Below, one piece after another: positions 61,501 to 64,000 of a stretch of DNA of 64,000 nucleotides. The notes below the pieces were generated by a model. The model had not been told where the DNA came from. It made no database searches and was given only the letters and a program-made list of their open reading frames with translations. The stretch's first letter is position 1. Each line of letters begins with the position of its first letter. Origin of the DNA: Corynebacterium atrinae (lineage in GTDB: Bacteria > Actinomycetota > Actinomycetes > Mycobacteriales > Mycobacteriaceae); contig NZ_CP046977.1 in NCBI RefSeq assembly GCF_030408455.1, positions 1,240,001 to 1,304,000 on the forward strand. Reading direction: 5' to 3'. Made by a program: the position numbers and the translations under genes.

Positions 61501-62034
61501 GTCAGCGAGCAAGTTCGCAGGAACAAGAACCTCGGTGTAGTTATCCTCGCGTTCGAACATGAACGGCATCGGCCCGTGCCAATAGTGGCAATATGCAGTG
61601 AGGAGCAACGCATACGCCTCACCTTCAGCATCAGTGCTGCGGCGGGTGCCGTCGAGGAGCCCGATAATGGCGTCAGCAGTGCGACTTTTGGTGATGACAT
61701 CAGTATCAATGTTGCCGCGTTTGGCATCCGCGAGGATTTCCGGTTGACCGTGTGGTTGTCCCTGTGCAGGAGAGACGACGCCCGTATCGGTGTAACCGCG
61801 AGCGTCCATGAATCGTAGCGCGATGATTCGGTTGAACCACGTGTAAGCCACCTTGTCGATCACATGCTCACGCCCATGTCGATTGATCTCGGCTTCAAGT
61901 GCTCTGACTGAGTGTGCTCGTTCGGTGCGGGCGACCGAGTCTGCTTTGAGTACGGTGGTGGCCTGGGCTTCGACTGCGGTGAGCAGTTCCTGGCGGGCCC
62001 AGGTGGCGAAGCGCTCTAGGGGTTTGGTGTCCAT
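58534..62034 (-). CDS. pglX: BREX adenine-specific DNA methyltransferase PglX
   Basis: 1166 residues. SAM motif I is VIDPACGSGHML (near 290) and the catalytic motif IV is NPPYMG (near 463), typical of N6-adenine methyltransferases. It methylates a short asymmetric host sequence to mark self DNA; the recognition sequence cannot be predicted. No stop or frameshift interrupts it, unlike many phase-variable pglX genes. It lies 19 bp downstream of brxC. Confidence 0.95.
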   Translation of the reverse strand: MDTKPLERFATWARQELLTAVEAQATTVLKADSVARTERAHSVRALEAEINRHGREHVIDKVAYTWFNRIIALRFMDARGYTDTGVVSPAQGQPHGQPEILADAKRGNIDTDVITKSRTADAIIGLLDGTRRSTDAEGEAYALLLTAYCHYWHGPMPFMFEREDNYTEVLVPANLLADGAILSRVTEVLTADICDDVEVIGWLYQFYISERKNEVFAGFKNNQKAGADEIPAATQLFTPHWIVRYLVENSLGRLWMLNHPRSQLVDQMDYYIASVDEETDFLKISSPEDLKVIDPACGSGHMLTYAFDLIYAIYEEEGYAPSEIPGLVLTHNLYGAEIDPRAGSLAAFALTMKARAKQRTFFNKQVKPNICVIEPISFSPVELDFLVTPSGDRNEEIVFWNQFAEADTLGSLIQPDAALAIQLACRLEVLDDDGDMLRVATIDSAKRVLTQADYLTQRYHVVVANPPYMGSSNMVGVLGNFIQERLPDSKADLFATFIERSQTLALRGGRLAMIAKQNWLFRPAFSALRSKFLAVHQLEQVLHFGAGAFDSISGEIASTAAFVVRLDDSSGRDCWFARLVDGESESVKEANLREAITQGQRVFRRKLSDFLAIPGAPVCYWMSDAALDAFASGPYLGDVLNPREGMATGNNARYLRFWWEVSTSATKRNALTREEAFRSKKRWFPYNKGGGPRRWYGHDDYVVDWYQDGHELQTTLHPSGSRIWAHNFNLDFIFKEAVSWSSITTRGLALRYYPPGFLFDAAGLSAYPRGEGDAMFAALALVNSSYGSEFADLLNPTHHFKAGDFARLPLPKVDLNRMKQSVTTAVQIAKLDWRSQENAPDFTTLVVAPTSGTVSSWMEQCRAIGEERTSDLLEIEQAIQDEVGAVLEENSHSVSRERADITLFGNELYVHGNAEDPGAGARRDLIVKLLSYAVGCMFGRYSLDEPGLILADQGATLQDYVAKVHTPIFMPDADNVIPILADDRFEDDIVARFRQFLRAAFGSEHFEENLRFVEESLGIKTLRDYFITKTGKSKFYEDHVQRYKKRPIYWMFSSPKGSFNALIYMHRYTPSTVSTVLNEYLREYRGKLEIALQNAEHEATGGGSTKAQKEAERIRKILVELAEYEHDVLYPLATQQVAIDLDDGVKVNYPKFGTALKKIKGLEATE

Positions 62035-62053
62035 GTGTGCGTGTCCTACTTGT

Positions 62054-64000
62054 CTAGAGCGCGATGCGCTGGTTGTTGTTGATGGCGATCAGCAGTGTCT
62101 CGCGGAGCTGATCCAGGTAGTGTTCGATGTCCTCTGCGGTTTCAAGCACGTCACCTGTACCCGGGAGGGGAATCCTTTTGATCGCAATGGTGTGCTTCGC
62201 CGGTACTGGCGCGGGCGGATCTGGGATGTCAGGGTCCGAGTTAACCACGGGTTCTGGGGCGGGGGCAGCAGCCGCGAGCTCGTCGAGGATCTCAGGGTAG
62301 GTGGTGTCAGCGAACGTTGTAGCAAGGGATCGGATGACCGGGATCTGGGTTTCGTGTCGGACCCGGTCGAGTACTGTCTGGGATTTCTGGGTAACCGATT
62401 GCTGTGCGACCTCGGTTGCATCTTGGTAGGCCTTGCCGGCGGGGATATGCTGCCAACGCGCATTGATGTCGTCAATCGCTTCAGCCTGCTGCTCCTCAAT
62501 AGCAGTCTGAACGCAGCTTTCCAGTGCCTTTACTGCGGAATTTAACCGGCTGATTTTGTTTCCGCGGAAGACCTGTGGGTCTTCCAGAAGGAGTGACACC
62601 TCACCCGCGACATCTGAAGGCAGGTAGCCAAGATTTACCTGCTGGGTCTTCATGAATTCTGCAGCGGTGTCGTAGATCGTGCGCTGCTTGCCGTTGAGAA
62701 ACGCTTTGACCGGGTCGATGACATTGTCTTTGGCATCGAGCAGATCATCGGCGCCAGGGAAATCGGAGATATACCACTCAGCGGTGTGGCCACACAGCTG
62801 CGTGAGCATACTGATGGGCTCATCGAGCTGATCGATAAACGGATAGCGCGCGCCTGCGCTGAGCGACTTTAGTTCGACGAGTTTCTTGTCCAGGAGTTCC
62901 TTGCCCATTCGTGCAAGCTCTAAAGGATCCTTGGAAATGGCACCCTCATCAGTGAAATCCATGACGAACTTACGGAAGGAAGACACCACTTTCTGATCGA
63001 ACACCCGCGGAGGTGCAATGACCATATGCGAGTATTTCTGCGTGTTGCGCAGTGTGGCAGCGATCTCAGTACGTTTAAGGAGAGTCCCGTCCAGGGTGAT
63101 CTCAATCTTGGACTCGCCTGCAAGGTACGCCACGATGGAGACGGTCGACCAGTGATCCCAGCCGTACGGTTTGGTCGTGTACCTATCGACCAGTTGTCTC
63201 ATGGTGACCTGTTCGTGGCGTTTACTCCGCATCTCCAGGTGCCCCAGCAGATCTCCACCAGGGACCTCAAGCATGCTAAAGCTCTCATCGAGTAAAGCCC
63301 CCTCAGGTGGGTTCACCAGCCTCGAAATGTCCTTTTCCCCGAATGCGTGACCACCGAGCTGACCCAGGTTGGTATACGTCGCTGCGATTAGCCGCTGGAA
63401 TCCCTCATTGATCCGGCTCACCGGGTCGACCGAGGTCACATCGAGAATCGCCGCGTTGTGAATGAGCACTGCGTGACCAACAGCACTGCGTAGTCGCTCG
63501 ACGATTTCCTTTTCGCGCTCGGCATTCTGAGTGCCCTTGGCCTGCAAGATGGTCTGCTCAATGGCTGTGCGGCTGCTGGTCTGGGCACGTTTCACGTATT
63601 TGTCAGTTTTCAGCTGGAGGCGCAGGTCGAATAGGATTCTTTCACTATCGGCAGGGAGTACCACTCGCAGTTCATCAAGCCCAATGCTGTGTTGCTTGAT
63701 CTGGTCCAGACTGAAGTAGGTATCGGGACTGGTGAAGTGCAATGAGAGTTCATACTGCTTGCCCACTGGTGCACCGTCAAGCTTGTACCCGAAGGGGAAG
63801 CTCTGATTGTTTTTCGCGTACACGACCTTGCTCGTCTTCACCACTGATTCAGCCAGCATTTTCGCCAGCTTCCCCGCAACCTCGGAAGAGTCAATGTCAA
63901 CGTTTTTGATCTCTTGCTCGATCTTTTGCTCTTCATTGGTGAGGTAGTCGTATACGTCACCATTGCGCTGGATGTAGGTCTGAGATTCCAGCGCTGCGAG
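62054..64000 (-). CDS. brxC: BREX ATPase-family protein BrxC (C-terminal part; continues beyond window)
   Basis: 648 codons to the window edge with no stop; full-length BrxC is about 1,200 residues, so the N-terminal half with the P-loop is outside. The visible part is largely helical (LDQLRETLLIAINNNQRIAL at the C-terminus) and matches BrxC by its position before pglX. The reading frame continues past the ATG at 63859 (upstream residues SSEVAGKLAK), so that ATG is not the start. brxA and brxB should lie just beyond the right edge. Confidence 0.9.
   Translation of the reverse strand, partial: LAALESQTYIQRNGDVYDYLTNEEQKIEQEIKNVDIDSSEVAGKLAKMLAESVVKTSKVVYAKNNQSFPFGYKLDGAPVGKQYELSLHFTSPDTYFSLDQIKQHSIGLDELRVVLPADSERILFDLRLQLKTDKYVKRAQTSSRTAIEQTILQAKGTQNAEREKEIVERLRSAVGHAVLIHNAAILDVTSVDPVSRINEGFQRLIAATYTNLGQLGGHAFGEKDISRLVNPPEGALLDESFSMLEVPGGDLLGHLEMRSKRHEQVTMRQLVDRYTTKPYGWDHWSTVSIVAYLAGESKIEITLDGTLLKRTEIAATLRNTQKYSHMVIAPPRVFDQKVVSSFRKFVMDFTDEGAISKDPLELARMGKELLDKKLVELKSLSAGARYPFIDQLDEPISMLTQLCGHTAEWYISDFPGADDLLDAKDNVIDPVKAFLNGKQRTIYDTAAEFMKTQQVNLGYLPSDVAGEVSLLLEDPQVFRGNKISRLNSAVKALESCVQTAIEEQQAEAIDDINARWQHIPAGKAYQDATEVAQQSVTQKSQTVLDRVRHETQIPVIRSLATTFADTTYPEILDELAAAAPAPEPVVNSDPDIPDPPAPVPAKHTIAIKRIPLPGTGDVLETAEDIEHYLDQLRETLLIAINNNQRIAL

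Noticed and set aside
63859..63861. ATG at 63859 as the start of brxC
   Set aside because: The frame stays open to the window end and the upstream residues read as normal protein; BrxC is also much longer.
1..64000. CRISPR arrays or rRNA genes
   Set aside because: No regularly spaced direct repeats of CRISPR type and no rRNA-like sequence were seen on reading the window.

Overview
The window reads as a chromosomal segment of a Corynebacterium (high-GC actinobacterium). The evidence is the gene set and order: scpB-rluB-cmk-der; odhI followed by the MerR-type regulator ftsR, a bifunctional-nuclease gene and a second MerR gene; ndh beside a ufaA-type methyltransferase gene; an accessory secA2; and corynebacterial DUF222/HNH genes. 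The species cannot be named from the sequence alone.

Layout. 1-4516: end of a rhodanese-type sulfurtransferase gene, then scpB, rluB, cmk and der, mostly joined by ATGA overlaps. 4536-13286: a methyltransferase, a strikingly asymmetric ABC exporter pair, an esterase lipoprotein, a diacylglycerol-kinase-type lipid kinase, and a three-gene uptake ABC transporter. 13456-16211: a DUF222/HNH endonuclease gene split by an intact IS256-family element. A tRNA-Pro(GGG) with its terminator follows at 16585-16658. 16737-31413: SEC-C protein, hydrolase-OsmC fusion, secA2, odhI, ftsR, nuclease, merR, vWA-like membrane protein, glycosylase-like protein, two CNNM/CBS proteins, a DEAD-box helicase, gnd and a thioesterase. 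31651-36874: corA, a methyltransferase, a trans-acting enoyl-reductase-like protein, a thiD-tenA fusion and thiM behind a TPP riboswitch. 37000-40244: an anaerobic pyruvate formate-lyase operon in which the glycyl-radical domain is encoded by a separate gene. 40451-48210: ndh, a ufaA-like gene, a large FAD/Fe-S dehydrogenase, a bile-acid:sodium-type symporter and an amidohydrolase.

From about 48.2 kb to the right edge the sequence becomes an accessory island: AT-richer small membrane-protein genes, a tyrosine recombinase, a decayed IS3-family element, broken hypothetical genes and an orphan ribbon-helix-helix gene. It then enters a type 1 BREX phage-defence operon on the minus strand (brxC, cut by the window end, then pglX, pglZ and brxL). 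The most unusual observation is that this BrxL keeps its AAA+ core, but its C-terminus does not look like the usual Lon peptidase domain. It resembles instead the phospholipase-D-like C-terminal domain of MITD1 (MIT_C).

Other points of interest are the two-polypeptide pyruvate formate-lyase, the ABC heterodimer with only one possible complete ATP site, and a TenA domain without its catalytic cysteine. All family assignments were made by reading motifs; no database search was run.
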